Part shown: one piece after another, positions 51,735 to 61,337 of the stretch
Layout: the number at the start of each line of letters is the position of its first letter
How positions within the stretch are numbered: position 1 is the first letter of the stretch
NCBI RefSeq assembly: GCF_001866665.1
Contig: NZ_MLYO01000067.1
Coordinates: 1 to 62,016, forward strand
Length of the DNA stretch: 62,016 nt
Origin: Streptomyces monashensis
Lineage (GTDB): Bacteria; Actinomycetota; Actinomycetes; Streptomycetales; Streptomycetaceae
Direction: 5' to 3'
Notes under the pieces: model-generated
What the model was told of the DNA's origin: nothing
Database searches by the model: none
Seen by the model: the letters and a program-made list of their open reading frames with translations, nothing else
Made by a program: the position numbers and the translations under genes

Positions 51735-53266
51735 GGCGACGGGACGCCGCTGCCCGCCGCTTGGAACCGCACGGCCGGAGCGCGGTCGGGTCTTCCTTGA
51801 GGCACTCACTGTTCGCCGAGCGGTTGCCTGGGCGCCATAGCGCGCACGCAGACTGCGAAGGCTCGATTCCGGCCAGCCCTAGGAACGTCTACCTGTCCAT
51901 TCGTCGTGCCCTCGCCATATCCGCCACCCTGGCCGCCGTCGGAATGGCGGGCCCGCTGCCCGCATACGCGGCGCCGGCTACCCCGCAGGCCTCCGCTCCT
52001 TCCGGCTTCACTGTCCACCAGTTCGTGACCGGGCCGTCGGGCCAGAGCAGCCCGGACGACATCGCCCGTCTCGGCGGCCACCTCTTCGTCGCGTACCAGA
52101 ACGGTGTGGGCTCCGACGGCAAGCCCGCGCCGAGCGGTGCCACCAAGAGCACGGTCTACGAGTACACGCTCTCTGGCCAGGTCGTCGCCTCCTGGCCGCT
52201 GACCGGCAAGGTCGACGGCCTGGGCGCGGACCCCGAAGGTGACCGCGTCATCGCCACGGTCAACGAGGACGGGAACTCCAGCGCCTACACCATCGCGCCG
52301 TCCCGCTCGGCCGCCGAGCAGGTGCACCACTACGCCTACACCGGGCTCACCCACGGCGGTGGCACCGACAGCGCCCTCTCCGCCGACGGCAAGATCTACT
52401 TCACGGCCTCAGCCCCCGCGGCCGACGCCAACGGCACCACCTACAGCAAGCCCGCCCTCTACACCGGCAGGTTCACACAGGGCGCCGCGGGCAAGGAGGG
52501 AACGATCGCCCTGACCCCGGTGCTGAACGACAACTCCACCGCCGCCGACCGCGTGACGGGCAAGAGCAGCAAGCTCAACCTCTCCGACCCCGACTCCAGC
52601 GAGAAGGTGCCCGCGGTCGTCCCCGGCGCCGGCGGCGACCTCCTCCTCGACAGCCAGGGCGACAAGCAGCAGATCTACATCGGCCGGGGCCACGTCCCCT
52701 CGGTGCTGAACCTCAACACCCAGGTCGACGACACCGCCTTCGCCACCACCACGACCGGCACCCTCTACGTCGTCGACAGCAAAGCGAACAAAATCCTCGC
52801 CATCACGGGTTACTTCGCCCCGGGCCAGGCCTTCACCTCCGTCCCGGGCGACTCGGACTCCCTCAAGGGCGTGCTCGGCAGCCTCGACCTGAAGTCCGGT
52901 CGGATCAGCACGTTCCTGCAGCTGAGCAGCCCCAAGGGCCTGCTGTTCACGAACGACCGCTACCAGGGCGGCAACGGCCAGGGCACCGGCGGCTCGACCG
53001 GCGGCAGCACCACCGGTGGTACGACCGGCAGCGGCTCGACGGGCGGCAGCACCACGGGCACCTCCAACGACGGTTCGACCAGCACCAGCGGCGCTGGTGC
53101 GAACGGCACATCCGCCCAGGGTACGGACCCTTCACCGTCCGGGGCTCTCGCGCGGACGGGTGCCGGTGACCCGCTGGCCATCGCCGGGGCCGCCGCGGTC
53201 CTGCTCGCGGTCGGCGGCGGGCTCTATGCCGTCATCCGGCGCCGGTCGGCCCGCGCCGCCGATTAA
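51725..53266 (+). CDS. LAxTG sortase-anchored beta-propeller surface protein, 5' end altered by an IS scar
   Basis: The gene product proper begins near 51892 with a signal peptide (LSIRRALAISATLAAVG to AYAAPA). About 300 residues of propeller-like repeats follow (SGFTVHQFVTGP, GGHLFVAYQNGVGSDGKP, VDGLGADPEGDRVIATVN, GTLYVVDSKANKILAI), then a Gly/Ser/Thr spacer of GGSTGGSTTGG type, the sorting signal LARTG, a hydrophobic helix and a basic tail. LAxTG is the motif used by streptomycete class E sortases. No ATG or GTG lies just before the signal peptide: the first in-frame start is at 51725, inside the IS1634 scar, and would add about 55 unrelated residues before the signal. The natural start was probably removed by the insertion. 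Confidence 0.75.
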   Translation: MRLRRRDAAARRLEPHGRSAVGSSLRHSLFAERLPGRHSAHADCEGSIPASPRNVYLSIRRALAISATLAAVGMAGPLPAYAAPATPQASAPSGFTVHQFVTGPSGQSSPDDIARLGGHLFVAYQNGVGSDGKPAPSGATKSTVYEYTLSGQVVASWPLTGKVDGLGADPEGDRVIATVNEDGNSSAYTIAPSRSAAEQVHHYAYTGLTHGGGTDSALSADGKIYFTASAPAADANGTTYSKPALYTGRFTQGAAGKEGTIALTPVLNDNSTAADRVTGKSSKLNLSDPDSSEKVPAVVPGAGGDLLLDSQGDKQQIYIGRGHVPSVLNLNTQVDDTAFATTTTGTLYVVDSKANKILAITGYFAPGQAFTSVPGDSDSLKGVLGSLDLKSGRISTFLQLSSPKGLLFTNDRYQGGNGQGTGGSTGGSTTGGTTGSGSTGGSTTGTSNDGSTSTSGAGANGTSAQGTDPSPSGALARTGAGDPLAIAGAAAVLLAVGGGLYAVIRRRSARAAD

Positions 53267-53398
53267 GCGGCACATCCTCTTACCCCTGCCAACGGCCCTC
53301 GTGAGTGGCCTCGTGGGCATCTCACGGGAGGACTCGCCCCCGCGGGATACCCGCGCCCCGCCACCGCTCCTGGAGGCACTGTCACCACTGAGGCACTC

Positions 53399-53443
53399 GC
53401 GCGATACCGCGAGGCCGCCGAGAGGACCCTCGCAGTATCGCGC
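53399..53443. terminator. Hairpin between convergent genes (first)
   Basis: GCGCGATACCGCGAGG (53399-53414) pairs with CCTCGCAGTATCGCGC (53428-53443), with a single mismatch in 16 pairs and a 13-base loop. Confidence 0.7.
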
Positions 53444-53457
53444 ATGGGCTGTTGACG

Positions 53458-53528
53458 GGCCGGCCCGAGGCCATCCGCACGGCATTCACGGGTGGCCTCG
53501 GACGCTTCTTACGCCCCTCGGGCCGGCC
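53458..53528. terminator. Hairpin between convergent genes (second, with an alternative inner stem)
   Basis: GGCCGGCCCGAGG (53458-53470) pairs with CCTCGGGCCGGCC (53516-53528). An inner stem, CGAGGCCATCCG (53466-53477) with CGGGTGGCCTCG (53489-53500), competes for the same bases. It lies just past the end of the minus-strand kinase gene. Confidence 0.65.
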
Positions 53529-53561
53529 GTTGCGCCACTCACGACCGGTCCGAGGGTTGCC

Positions 53562-55679
53562 TTACGTCATCGTCCACATCGTGAGGTTCGTGCCCCCGCT
53601 GGCTAAGGTCTTGCCGTCCGGGCTAAAGGCGATGCAGTTGCTTGTGGTGTCGGTGGTGACGGCAGCGGTGCTCCCGCTGTTGGCGGTGTTCCACACATTG
53701 ACAGCGCCGTCTTTGGTTCCGCTGGCGAGGAGGGTGCCTGGGCCGGGCGCGATGCACGTTATCTCGGAGCCGGGGCCGGCGAGGGTGGCCGTGCTCCTGC
53801 GGGCCGATACGTCCCAGAGCGTGAGTGTCCCGTCGGAGCGAAGGTTCGCCAGCCTCTTCCCGTCGGAACTGAATGCCAGGGAGTGCAACGTGGAATTGGT
53901 CCGGGCGAGAGTGGCGATGTTCGAGCGGGAGGGGACGTCCCACAGTTGAAGCCGTCCGTCGCTGGTGGTGTTCCCGGGATTGCCGTTGCCGGAACTGGTC
54001 GCCAGGACGGTGCCAGAAGGGCTGAACGCCAGAGTTGAGATCCAAGAGGTATCGCCGGTGGTCAGCGGCGTGCCGGCCGTCCGGGTGGACAGATTCCACA
54101 ACCTGAAGGCAGGGGCGTCGTAGCTCGCTGCCAGCATCCCGCCGCTCGGATGGAACGCCACGTAAGCGACGGAGCCGTTCCACTCGACAGGATCGAGGTA
54201 CGGGAGTGTGGTTTCGGCGCCGGTGGCGACGTTCCACACGCTGACCGTCCCGTCACCGTTGCCGACGGCCAATCTGGCCCCGTCCGGGCTGAACGCCACG
54301 GACAAGGCCGTCGAGAAGGCGGGGTTGAAAGCGGTGACCTGAGCGAGTGATTTAGGCCATGGGTTCACGGGCTTGTGCGTGAAGGTCTTGGCCAACGTTT
54401 TGGTGGCCACGTTCCACAGCCTGGCCTCGCCGTCGTCGTCGGCGCTCGCCAGGGTGTTGCCGTCCGGGCTGAACGCCACTGAACGCACGACCGCATTGCC
54501 GCCGCCTCGGAGCGTCACGGGGCTGCCGGGGCTACTGGCCGGGTGCCGGCTCGGGCCCGGGCTCGGGCTGCCGCCTTTCTTGGGGGTGCCCGCGCTGTCG
54601 GCGAGTGTCAGTCCCAGTGCGGCGAGTGTCCCGGCCGATGCCGTGGCCAGTGAGCCGAGGATGAGGGCGCGGCGGCGTGGGCGGTGGCGAAGGGCTGCGG
54701 GCGCGAGCGGCGGGACGATGGGCTGGGTGGGGGCGGGCGCGGTGTCGTGGTTGGGCGCGGTGGCGGTGACCGGTGTGGTCGGGTCCTCTGATGCTGGTGC
54801 GGGGCCACGGCTGGGTGGCGTTGCATCCCGGGTGGAGGTCGAGTCCGGTCCAGGCGCATGCCGCTGGATCGAGTGCAGGCGCTGGGCGGTGCTGGCCGCG
54901 TCCGGCCGAGCGTCCGGGTGCTTGGCTAGGAGCGCAGTAACCAGCTCGGCGATCTCCGCCGGCACGTCGTTTCGTAGCCTGTGCAAAGCGGGCGGTGTTT
55001 CCTCCAGGTGCCGGTGCATCAAAACCCAGGGTTGCTCGGAGACGGGGAACGGCGGGGTGCCGGCCAGTAGGGCGTGCAGCACGCAGCCGAGTGCGTACTG
55101 GTCGCACTTCGCGTCGACGTGCTCGCCGCGCCATTGCTCCGGCGCCATGTAGGCCGGAGTGCCGACCAGCCGGTCGGTGACCGTGATACTGCCGGTGGTG
55201 TCCGCGGCCCGGGCGATCCCGAAGTCGCAGATCTTGATCCGGCCGTCGTCCTGCAGGAAGAGGTTGCCAGGCTTGAGGTCGCGGTGCACCACTTTTCCGC
55301 CGTGTGCGGCGGCCAGCGCCTCTGCGGTCTGCAGCGCGAGACCGACCGCCTCGGCCACCGGCAGACCGCCGGGCGAGCGGGCCAGGAGCTGGGAAAGGTC
55401 CATCCCTTCCAGCAGCTCCATGACGATGAACTGCCGGTTCTCGTGCTGCCCGACGTCGTACACGACCGTGATACCGGGATGCTTGAGCCGGGCGCCGATC
55501 GACGCCTCGCGCCGAAACCGCTGTAGCTCCTCATGCGTGGCGTGGAACTGCAGCAACACCTTCACCGCGACCGGGCGGCCGAGCTCGGTGTCGAATGCTC
55601 GCCACACCTCGCCCATGCCACCGTGCCCAAGCCGCACGTTCAGCCTGTACCTACCGGAGAGATGGTCCCCCGCCCGCAC
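53562..55679 (-). CDS. Transmembrane Ser/Thr protein kinase with C-terminal WD40 repeats
   Basis: A 705-residue protein. The kinase domain (1-270) has the glycine loop GHGGMGEV, VAVKVLL with the catalytic Lys, HRDLKPGNLFL, DFGIARA and GTPAYMAPEQW, all intact as in PknB-type kinases. A Pro/Thr-rich linker precedes one membrane helix near 345-365 (ALILGSLATASAGTLAALGLTL). The outer part has about seven WD40 repeats (SVAFSPDGNTLASADDDGEARLWNVAT and similar). So an inside kinase is joined to an outside propeller that may sense a wall or protein ligand. The GTG at 55679 has GGGGGGAA upstream. Confidence 0.9.
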   Translation of the reverse strand: MRAGDHLSGRYRLNVRLGHGGMGEVWRAFDTELGRPVAVKVLLQFHATHEELQRFRREASIGARLKHPGITVVYDVGQHENRQFIVMELLEGMDLSQLLARSPGGLPVAEAVGLALQTAEALAAAHGGKVVHRDLKPGNLFLQDDGRIKICDFGIARAADTTGSITVTDRLVGTPAYMAPEQWRGEHVDAKCDQYALGCVLHALLAGTPPFPVSEQPWVLMHRHLEETPPALHRLRNDVPAEIAELVTALLAKHPDARPDAASTAQRLHSIQRHAPGPDSTSTRDATPPSRGPAPASEDPTTPVTATAPNHDTAPAPTQPIVPPLAPAALRHRPRRRALILGSLATASAGTLAALGLTLADSAGTPKKGGSPSPGPSRHPASSPGSPVTLRGGGNAVVRSVAFSPDGNTLASADDDGEARLWNVATKTLAKTFTHKPVNPWPKSLAQVTAFNPAFSTALSVAFSPDGARLAVGNGDGTVSVWNVATGAETTLPYLDPVEWNGSVAYVAFHPSGGMLAASYDAPAFRLWNLSTRTAGTPLTTGDTSWISTLAFSPSGTVLATSSGNGNPGNTTSDGRLQLWDVPSRSNIATLARTNSTLHSLAFSSDGKRLANLRSDGTLTLWDVSARRSTATLAGPGSEITCIAPGPGTLLASGTKDGAVNVWNTANSGSTAAVTTDTTSNCIAFSPDGKTLASGGTNLTMWTMT

Positions 55680-55744
55680 GATTCCCCCCTGCCGTAGTCA
55701 ACTGCCCGCGTTGCAGAGGCCATTGTGCAGCGTGACGATCACCT

Positions 55745-55854
55745 GTACCACGGCCCCCGGCCAGCGCCTGGTCAAAGACCGTATGGACGTCACCGGAGCC
55801 GAGGCCCTCGTCAAACTCCGCACCCTGGTCTGGAACGGCAACTTCGACGCGTAA
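55745..55854 (+). pseudogene. ISKra4-family transposase C-terminal scrap
   Basis: The frame reads GQRLVKDRMDVTGAEALVKLRTLVWNGNFDA before a stop. This resembles the end of ISKra4 transposases, with a short internal deletion after DVTG. Only about 35 residues remain. Confidence 0.55.
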
Positions 55855-55939
55855 TGGCTACCATGCCGGCGCGAACCCATATGCACCCAATACCTCCGCT
55901 CTCACAACGTCCTCACACTCGCCGGGTGGTCATGACCAC

Positions 55940-56527
55940 TCAAGGAGAGCTGCGCCCATCGGCAATGCGGGTTTCGAGGTCGGCGACGCGGCGGTCTTGG
56001 AAGCGAAGGTTGGAGCGGGCGGCCTGGAGCCGCTCGTCCAGGGTGCGGTTGTCGGCGATGAGCTGGCGGACTCGCTGCTTGAGCGCGGTGTTCTCGGTGG
56101 TGATCCGCTGGATGGCCGCCTCGCTCCACTCGGTTTCCAAGTCGCGTATTTGGCCAAGGAGTTCGCCGATCCGGGTGCGCCGGGTGAGGATCTCTGTCTG
56201 GGCAGCCTTCAACGCGTCTTCCGCGTTCAGTGCGCGTTCGCGCCACGTCGCTTCGCGCTCGTCGCCCTGCTCGGCGAGCATCTGGGATCGGCGTTCACCA
56301 GCCTCTGCCATGGCGGGGGCAACCGCAGTCCTGGCCTCGGGGTTGTCGTAGAGGAAGGTGCGTGAGACGTTCGCGCGGCGGGCGACGGCGGCGACGCTGA
56401 CCGGGGCTTTCTCACGCCGGAGACGAGTGACGGCCTCGTGGACGCGGTGGAGGGCGGTCTCGGTCTTGCGGCGGCGGGCTGCCAGGGCCGCAGCGGTGCG
56501 AGGTTCGGGGATGGCGGCGGTGTTCAT
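55940..56527 (-). CDS. DUF6262-like partner of a Tn554-type integrase
   Basis: A 195-residue protein. The N-terminal part has a helix-turn-helix (KAPVSVAAVARRANVSRTFLYDNPEARTAV) and the rest is one long coiled coil rich in Arg, Glu and Leu (LLGQIRDLETEWSEAAIQRITTENTALKQRVRQL). DUF6262 proteins of this kind are found after tyrosine integrases in Tn554-like elements, where they probably help to bind the element ends. Its ATG overlaps the integrase stop as ATGA, so they were one operon. It is intact, while the integrase is broken. Confidence 0.75.
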   Translation of the reverse strand: MNTAAIPEPRTAAALAARRRKTETALHRVHEAVTRLRREKAPVSVAAVARRANVSRTFLYDNPEARTAVAPAMAEAGERRSQMLAEQGDEREATWRERALNAEDALKAAQTEILTRRTRIGELLGQIRDLETEWSEAAIQRITTENTALKQRVRQLIADNRTLDERLQAARSNLRFQDRRVADLETRIADGRSSP

Positions 56528-57530
56528 GCGACGTCCTGTTCGGGGCCGGTGTCCTCGGTTGTGTACGTGTCGCTGTCCTCGCCGCTGTCCTGTGCGGCGT
56601 CGGCGAGGTCGGCGGCGCGGAAGGCGGTGGACCACACGCGGTGGAAGTAGTCCTGGGGTTTGCACAGGTCCAGGGCGAGAGCGTCGTCGAGGAGACCGAG
56701 GCCGGCCAGGGCCTTCTCCAGGCCGTCGATGGCGCGGGCGGTGGGTTCGAAGTAGCGGTGGAGGTAGTCGGCGGTGGCGTCGTCGGGCGCCCTCGGCCAG
56801 CAGCCGCCACTGCTCTCGTTTGCGCCGCCAGTAACGGAGGTCGGCGCCGGAGAGGACGAACTTGTCGCAATTGTGGCAGTCGAGGTTCCAGGGGCAGGCG
56901 CCTCCATAGACGACGGGCTGGAAGGTGCAGAACCCGCCCTCGGCGGGAGTGCTGCGGCGGGACAGGTCGATGGCCAGGGCGTGGGCCTGCTCGCGGGTGA
57001 GTGGTGTTGTGTCGCTGGTGAGGAGGTCGCCGGGACGGGCGGTGCCGGGTCCGGCGACCCACACGTGCTGGAGGACGTTGTCCAGGTCCGACTGGGTCAG
57101 GTGGACGTAGTGCTCGGCCATGCGGTCGGAGACCTGGCCGAGGTAGCGGCGGATGTGAGTCAGGGTCGCGCCGTGCCGCAGCAGCCGGGTGGCCAGGGTG
57201 TGCCGGGCCTGGTGGGCGACGTAGTGTCCGCCGAGGTCGAGGCCGGCGATCCAGGCGCGGAAGCCGGTGTGGAACCAGGTGTAGGACAGGGCGCGGCGGC
57301 CGTCGGGGTTGAGGATGTCGGTGGGGAACAGGGCCAGGTGAGCGCGCTCAGCAGCAGTGGGCGGGCGGCCAGCGTGACGTTCGGCGAAGTGGGTCAGGGT
57401 CTTTTGGCGGCGTTCTTCGAGCCGGTGAAGGAGGTGGTCGGGGATGCGGACGGCCGCGTTCAGGTTGCCGACCTTGGTCTGGTCGTGCCAGGGCAGGGGC
57501 AGCCCTGCGGGTGCCGATTAATCATCCGGC
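56524..57530 (-). pseudogene. Tn554-like tyrosine integrase, 5' end cut by an IS and one frameshift
   Basis: From the IS boundary (about 57530) the frame reads VGNLNAAVRIPDHLLHRLEERRQKTL, then HQARHTLATRLLRHGATLTHIRRYLG and RMAEHYVH, with the HxxR motif and the catalytic Tyr of tyrosine recombinases. It continues through a Cys-rich tail (CPWNLDCHNCDKFVLSG) to RKREQW. A frameshift near 56790 moves the rest, APDDATADYLHRYFEPTARAIDGLEKALAGL, to another frame that ends at 56524. The N-terminal core-binding domain is lost beyond the IS. It cannot be active. Confidence 0.8.
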
Positions 57531-57534
57531 CTGC

Positions 57535-58634
57535 TCAGGAGGCATGTTGGTACTCGTGAAGGGTTCCGCCGAGTCGGTCTCGTCGGCGGACCTCCAGGTG
57601 CCTGACCTGCGCTGGCACGTTTATCGGTTCGGCTTGTGGTCGGAGCGGTGCGGCTTGTTTCAGCGCTCGGTGCGGTCGGTGCTCGTTGTAGAAGGTCTCG
57701 AACTCGCGGAGCGCGTGCAGGAGGTGGCTCTGGTTCCAGATCAAGGTGCGGTCCAGCAGCTCGCACCGGCACGTTTGTATCCAGCGCTCCATGAGGGAGT
57801 TCATTCGGGGTATCTGTATGCCGGTGGTGACGACTGTCAGTCCGGCGTCGGACAGCAGGGCGTCGAAGGCCTGCGTGAACCTCGAGTCGCGGTCGCGGAT
57901 GAGGAAACAGGCCTGGCTGCTCGCGTCCTGGAGGTCCATGATGAGATTGCGTCCGAGCTGCACGGTCCACTCCGCGGTGGGGTGAGCGGTGGCGCCCAGG
58001 ATCCGGATGCGCCGGGTGGAGTGCTCGATGACGGCGAAGACGTACAGACGCACCCCGGTCAAGGTGAGGGTCTCGAAGAAGTCGCAGGCGAGCAGCGCAT
58101 CGGCCTGGCTGCGCAGGAAGGCGGCCCAGGTCGTGCTCTGGCGTTCGGGCGCAGGCGGGATGCCGTGCTCTCGAAGGATCTCCCAGACGGTGGAGGCGGC
58201 GACCTTGATGCCCAGCGCCGCGAGCTCGCCGTGGATCCGGCGATAGCCCCACGAGGAGTTCTCGTGAGCCAGGCGCAGGACCAGGGCGCGGACCGATCGG
58301 ACCGTGGGTGGGCGTCCGCGCCGCTTCGGTACGCAGGGGGCGGCATGTCGTCGCTTGAGCAGGTTGCGATGCCACCGCATGATCGTGTCCGGGCGTACCA
58401 ACAGCAGGAGCCTGCGAAGCTTCTTCCTCGGGAGGTGGTGGAGCAGGCCGGCGAGGAGGGCGCGGTCGGTGACCGTGAACGTGGGCTTGCCGAACTGGCG
58501 TTACAGTACGAGCAGTTGATGCCGCAGGGCAAGGATCTCGATGTCTTTGTCCCGGTCGCTCATCGGCAGCAGACGCAGGAGCGACAGGGTGTTGGTCGCG
58601 GCGAGGTAGGCCAGACGCAGCAGCACGACAGACC
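57535..58634 (-). mobile_element. Insertion sequence with an rve-type (IS3/IS481-like) transposase
   Basis: The element carries the broken transposase listed next and is inserted into the Tn554-like integrase gene at about 57530. Terminal repeats were not resolved. A related, shorter copy lies at 61338-61742. Confidence 0.6.
57535..58634 (-). pseudogene. Rve-type transposase with an in-frame ochre codon
   Basis: From about 58634 the frame reads VVLLRLAYLAATNTLSLLRLLPMSDRDKDIEILALRHQLLVL, then TAA at 58503-58501, then RQFGKPTFTVTDRALLAGLLHHLPR and on without a shift to 57535. The sister copy at 61.7 kb has LERQLGG here, so a Gln codon CAA has become TAA. Downstream are the winged-helix part (SWGYRRIHGELAALGIKVAASTVW) and the DDE core: ACDFFETLTLTG, LIRDRDSRFTQAFD and NSLMERWIQTCRCELLDR. 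A 288-residue product from the internal GTG at 58401 would keep the DDE core but lose the N-terminus. Probably inactive. Confidence 0.75.
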
Positions 58635-58789
58635 ATGATGCCGTCCGCGTCTGCACATGAAGACATCGGAGTGGTCGGCGAGCGAGACCTGAAGGGGCAG
58701 CCGATCAAGGCCTCCACCTGGGTGGATGATTTATCCGCACCCGCACGGTTGGTGCGAGGCAAGCGCGAGTGCTGTGTGCAGGAGGCGCC

Positions 58790-59347
58790 ATGAACGGGAG
58801 GCGACGGGAAGTGGTGACCGTCGATGTCTTTGAAATGCACGTCGCGTTCGGGTGGTTCTTCTTTGTGTTCATGGGGGGCGGGTTCCTCGGAGCCGGTCTG
58901 CACGGCTGCGGAGTGCTTCCCATGGGGCCGGTCGCGGCGGTCATCGGCTTTCCGGTACTTGTCACCGTCCTGCTCCAGCCCGTGCTCAAACGCCGGTTCC
59001 TGGTGAGCTTCGACGAGGAGGGCGTAACTGTCGTGCGTCCCCTCGGGCAGCGGAAGGTGCCTTGGTCGGACATCGCGGGCTTCTGTTTCGTGCTGCCCGA
59101 GAGCGAAACCGATTCGTGGCAGATCCGGATTCGTCTCGACCGAGTCACGCCGGAAGGCCGCCGAGCGCCGTGCAGCGGACCGGTGCTCGCCGGGTTCGGC
59201 CGTAGCCGCCTGGACCATCGGCGACTCTCGATGCATGGCGCACTGTTCCACCAGTTCGCACAGCACGGGGTGGGGCTCGTGGATGACCCGCGGCCGGAGG
59301 ACTGGCAGCGTGCCCATGTTGCACGGGCGCTGAGCAGTTGTGTGTGA
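58790..59347 (+). CDS. Two-helix membrane protein with a PH-like domain
   Basis: A 185-residue protein. Two hydrophobic stretches lie at about 18-40 (WFFFVFMGGGFLGAGL) and 46-64 (VAAVIGFPVLVTVLL). The rest, RRFLVSFDEEGVTVVRPLGQRKVPWSDIAGFCFV to WQIRIRL, has the strand pattern of bacterial PH domains (bPH), with the conserved WSDI. Such proteins are common in actinobacteria and their roles are mostly unknown. The ATG at 58790 follows CAGGAGG. Monocistronic. Confidence 0.75.
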   Translation: MNGRRREVVTVDVFEMHVAFGWFFFVFMGGGFLGAGLHGCGVLPMGPVAAVIGFPVLVTVLLQPVLKRRFLVSFDEEGVTVVRPLGQRKVPWSDIAGFCFVLPESETDSWQIRIRLDRVTPEGRRAPCSGPVLAGFGRSRLDHRRLSMHGALFHQFAQHGVGLVDDPRPEDWQRAHVARALSSCV

Positions 59348-59596
59348 CTCCACGCGTCCCGCGCACGCCGAGGTACCCCCCGCATCGGCGAGGGCCGAAA
59401 CGGCAGACGATCTTGAGTTTCGACAACCGCCCGCGACCAGCACGAGTGCGCGGTCAACGAGTCACGCCAGCCTCGTGACCACCGACTTCAAGATGGTGGA
59501 TCTTCAACGGGCGACGAGGCCCTCGGTCATCTCCGTGCCGAGATGCTGACGGTGCAACAGGCTCTGGCCTGCACGCCTGCGTTGGGCGTTCCCAGA

Positions 59597-61150
59597 TCAC
59601 ACGTGGCGCGTTTTGACTGTAGTGAGCGCCCCCGCAGGTGCGGTGCGGGTCGGTCTGCCCAGCACCCAGAAGAGCACGCCGAGGAGCATGAAGGCGACCA
59701 GCGGGACGGCCTCCGTGAGCAGGTACCTCCAGCGCTCGCCGTAACTCCAGCCGGCCGGTGCGTAGCCGGAGCCGAACCACTGGTCGCCGAGTCCCGGGGC
59801 GACCAGCTGCACGCTGGCGAACAGGATGAGCAGGGTGAGCACCGTGCTGATGGTGCGAGGGATGGGCGCCCTGTAGGGGCGGGGGAAGTCCGGAGCCTTG
59901 CGGCGCAGTACCGCGAGCGCCGGGAAGATGCCCAGGTAGCTGACGAGGGTGGTGGAGACGGCGAGGCCGAGGACGGCGCCGAAGAGCTTGCCGGCGCTGC
60001 CGCCCGTCAGTTGGTGGGCCAGGATGAGGACGGTCGTGGAGACCGCACCGCTGAGGATGTTGACCCGTACGGGGGTGCCGAACCGGCTGGAGATGACGCC
60101 GAGGAAGCGGGGTGCCGCGCCGTCGTAGCCGGAGACGGCGAGGGCACGGTCGGATCCCATGATCCATGTGACTCCGGAGGACAGCACCGTGAGGATGAAC
60201 ATGATCGCGGCGAGGTCTCCGAGCAGGCGGCCGGCGCCGCTGAGTGTGGCTGTGCCGTCGGCGGCGACATGGCCGCCGTACACAGTGAAGACCTGCCGGA
60301 TGGCGTCGACGAAACCGCCGAGACCGGTGATGGCCTTGACCGGCAGGACGAGCAGGATGCCGAGGATCGGCAGCGCGTACAGCAGTACGGCGAGGCCGGC
60401 GCTGCGGAAGATGGCGAACGGCACGTCCTTCTGAGCGTCGGTCATTTCGTCGCCGGCGGTGTTGGGCAGCTCGAAACCGACGTAGTTGAACATCAGGACA
60501 GGTACCAGTCCGACGAATCCCGCGTAGGTCGGGGAGAAGTCGCCGACACCGAATCCATGCAGGCCGTGTTGGATGCCGTACACCACGACGGTGACGGTGA
60601 ACAGTCCGAGGAGGATGAAACGGCTCCAGGCGCCGACGGTGGGAATCCACTTGCCGACGTCGAAGGAAAGGATCGCGGCGAGCACGCCCACCCAGACGAA
60701 CACGAGAGTGAAGGCGTAGAAGGCCGTGGTGCTCAGGTTCTTCCCGTCGTTGAAGAAGGTGGTGTAGGCAGTGGCGGCGGATACGGAGAGCGTGCCGCCC
60801 AGCCACACCGGATTGGTGATCCAGTACAGGAAGTTGTTGACGGCACCGGCGAGCCGCCCGAAGGCCCGGCTGGTCCAGATGTAGGGACCGCCCTCGTCGG
60901 GGAACGCGGCTCCCAGTTCGGCGGTGAGCAGTGCGGACGGCACGAAGAACACCGCGGCCAGCACGATGAGCCAGGTGAATGCTTCAGCACCCTTCGAGGC
61001 GACGGTGCCGATGGTGTCCACACCGACGATGGTGCACAGGAGGAAGAACAGGATGTCGAAGCGGCCGAAGTGCTTGCGCAGCTTCTGCCGCTCCGCGAGA
61101 GCTGCTGCCGGCGTGTCGGCAGGCTCGGAGGTTATCTGACCAGCGGCCAC
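59597..61150 (-). CDS. APC-superfamily amino-acid permease
   Basis: A 517-residue transporter with about 12 helices. The first helix region is FGRFDILFFLLCTIVGVDTIGTVASKG, followed by LGAAFPDEGGPYIWTSRAFG, a typical APC motif, and FNYVGFELPNTAGDEM in helix 6. It probably imports an amino acid or amine in exchange with protons or another solute; the substrate is not clear. The GTG at 61150 has AGGAG six bases upstream. It is convergent with the PH-like gene and flanked by IS remnants. Confidence 0.85.
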   Translation of the reverse strand: MAAGQITSEPADTPAAALAERQKLRKHFGRFDILFFLLCTIVGVDTIGTVASKGAEAFTWLIVLAAVFFVPSALLTAELGAAFPDEGGPYIWTSRAFGRLAGAVNNFLYWITNPVWLGGTLSVSAATAYTTFFNDGKNLSTTAFYAFTLVFVWVGVLAAILSFDVGKWIPTVGAWSRFILLGLFTVTVVVYGIQHGLHGFGVGDFSPTYAGFVGLVPVLMFNYVGFELPNTAGDEMTDAQKDVPFAIFRSAGLAVLLYALPILGILLVLPVKAITGLGGFVDAIRQVFTVYGGHVAADGTATLSGAGRLLGDLAAIMFILTVLSSGVTWIMGSDRALAVSGYDGAAPRFLGVISSRFGTPVRVNILSGAVSTTVLILAHQLTGGSAGKLFGAVLGLAVSTTLVSYLGIFPALAVLRRKAPDFPRPYRAPIPRTISTVLTLLILFASVQLVAPGLGDQWFGSGYAPAGWSYGERWRYLLTEAVPLVAFMLLGVLFWVLGRPTRTAPAGALTTVKTRHV

Positions 61151-61337
61151 CGGGAGCTCCTGCGTGCGAGTGGAAGGGGCGGGATGCGGCCAATGATCAG
61201 CCGTACCTCAAAAGCACACAAGTGTTCATGTCTAACTCTTGACCATCACCTATCCACCCGAAAAGTGACGGAAACCGCACCGAAACATGGGAATGGAGGC
61301 AGGGACCGCTTCGCCGAGCGGAGGCCGATCCGCGGTC

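Noticed and set aside
51838..51885. A tRNA-like 3' segment (gctcgattccggcc)
   Set aside because: The T-loop lacks the expected GTTC, no matching acceptor stem or anticodon arm was found.
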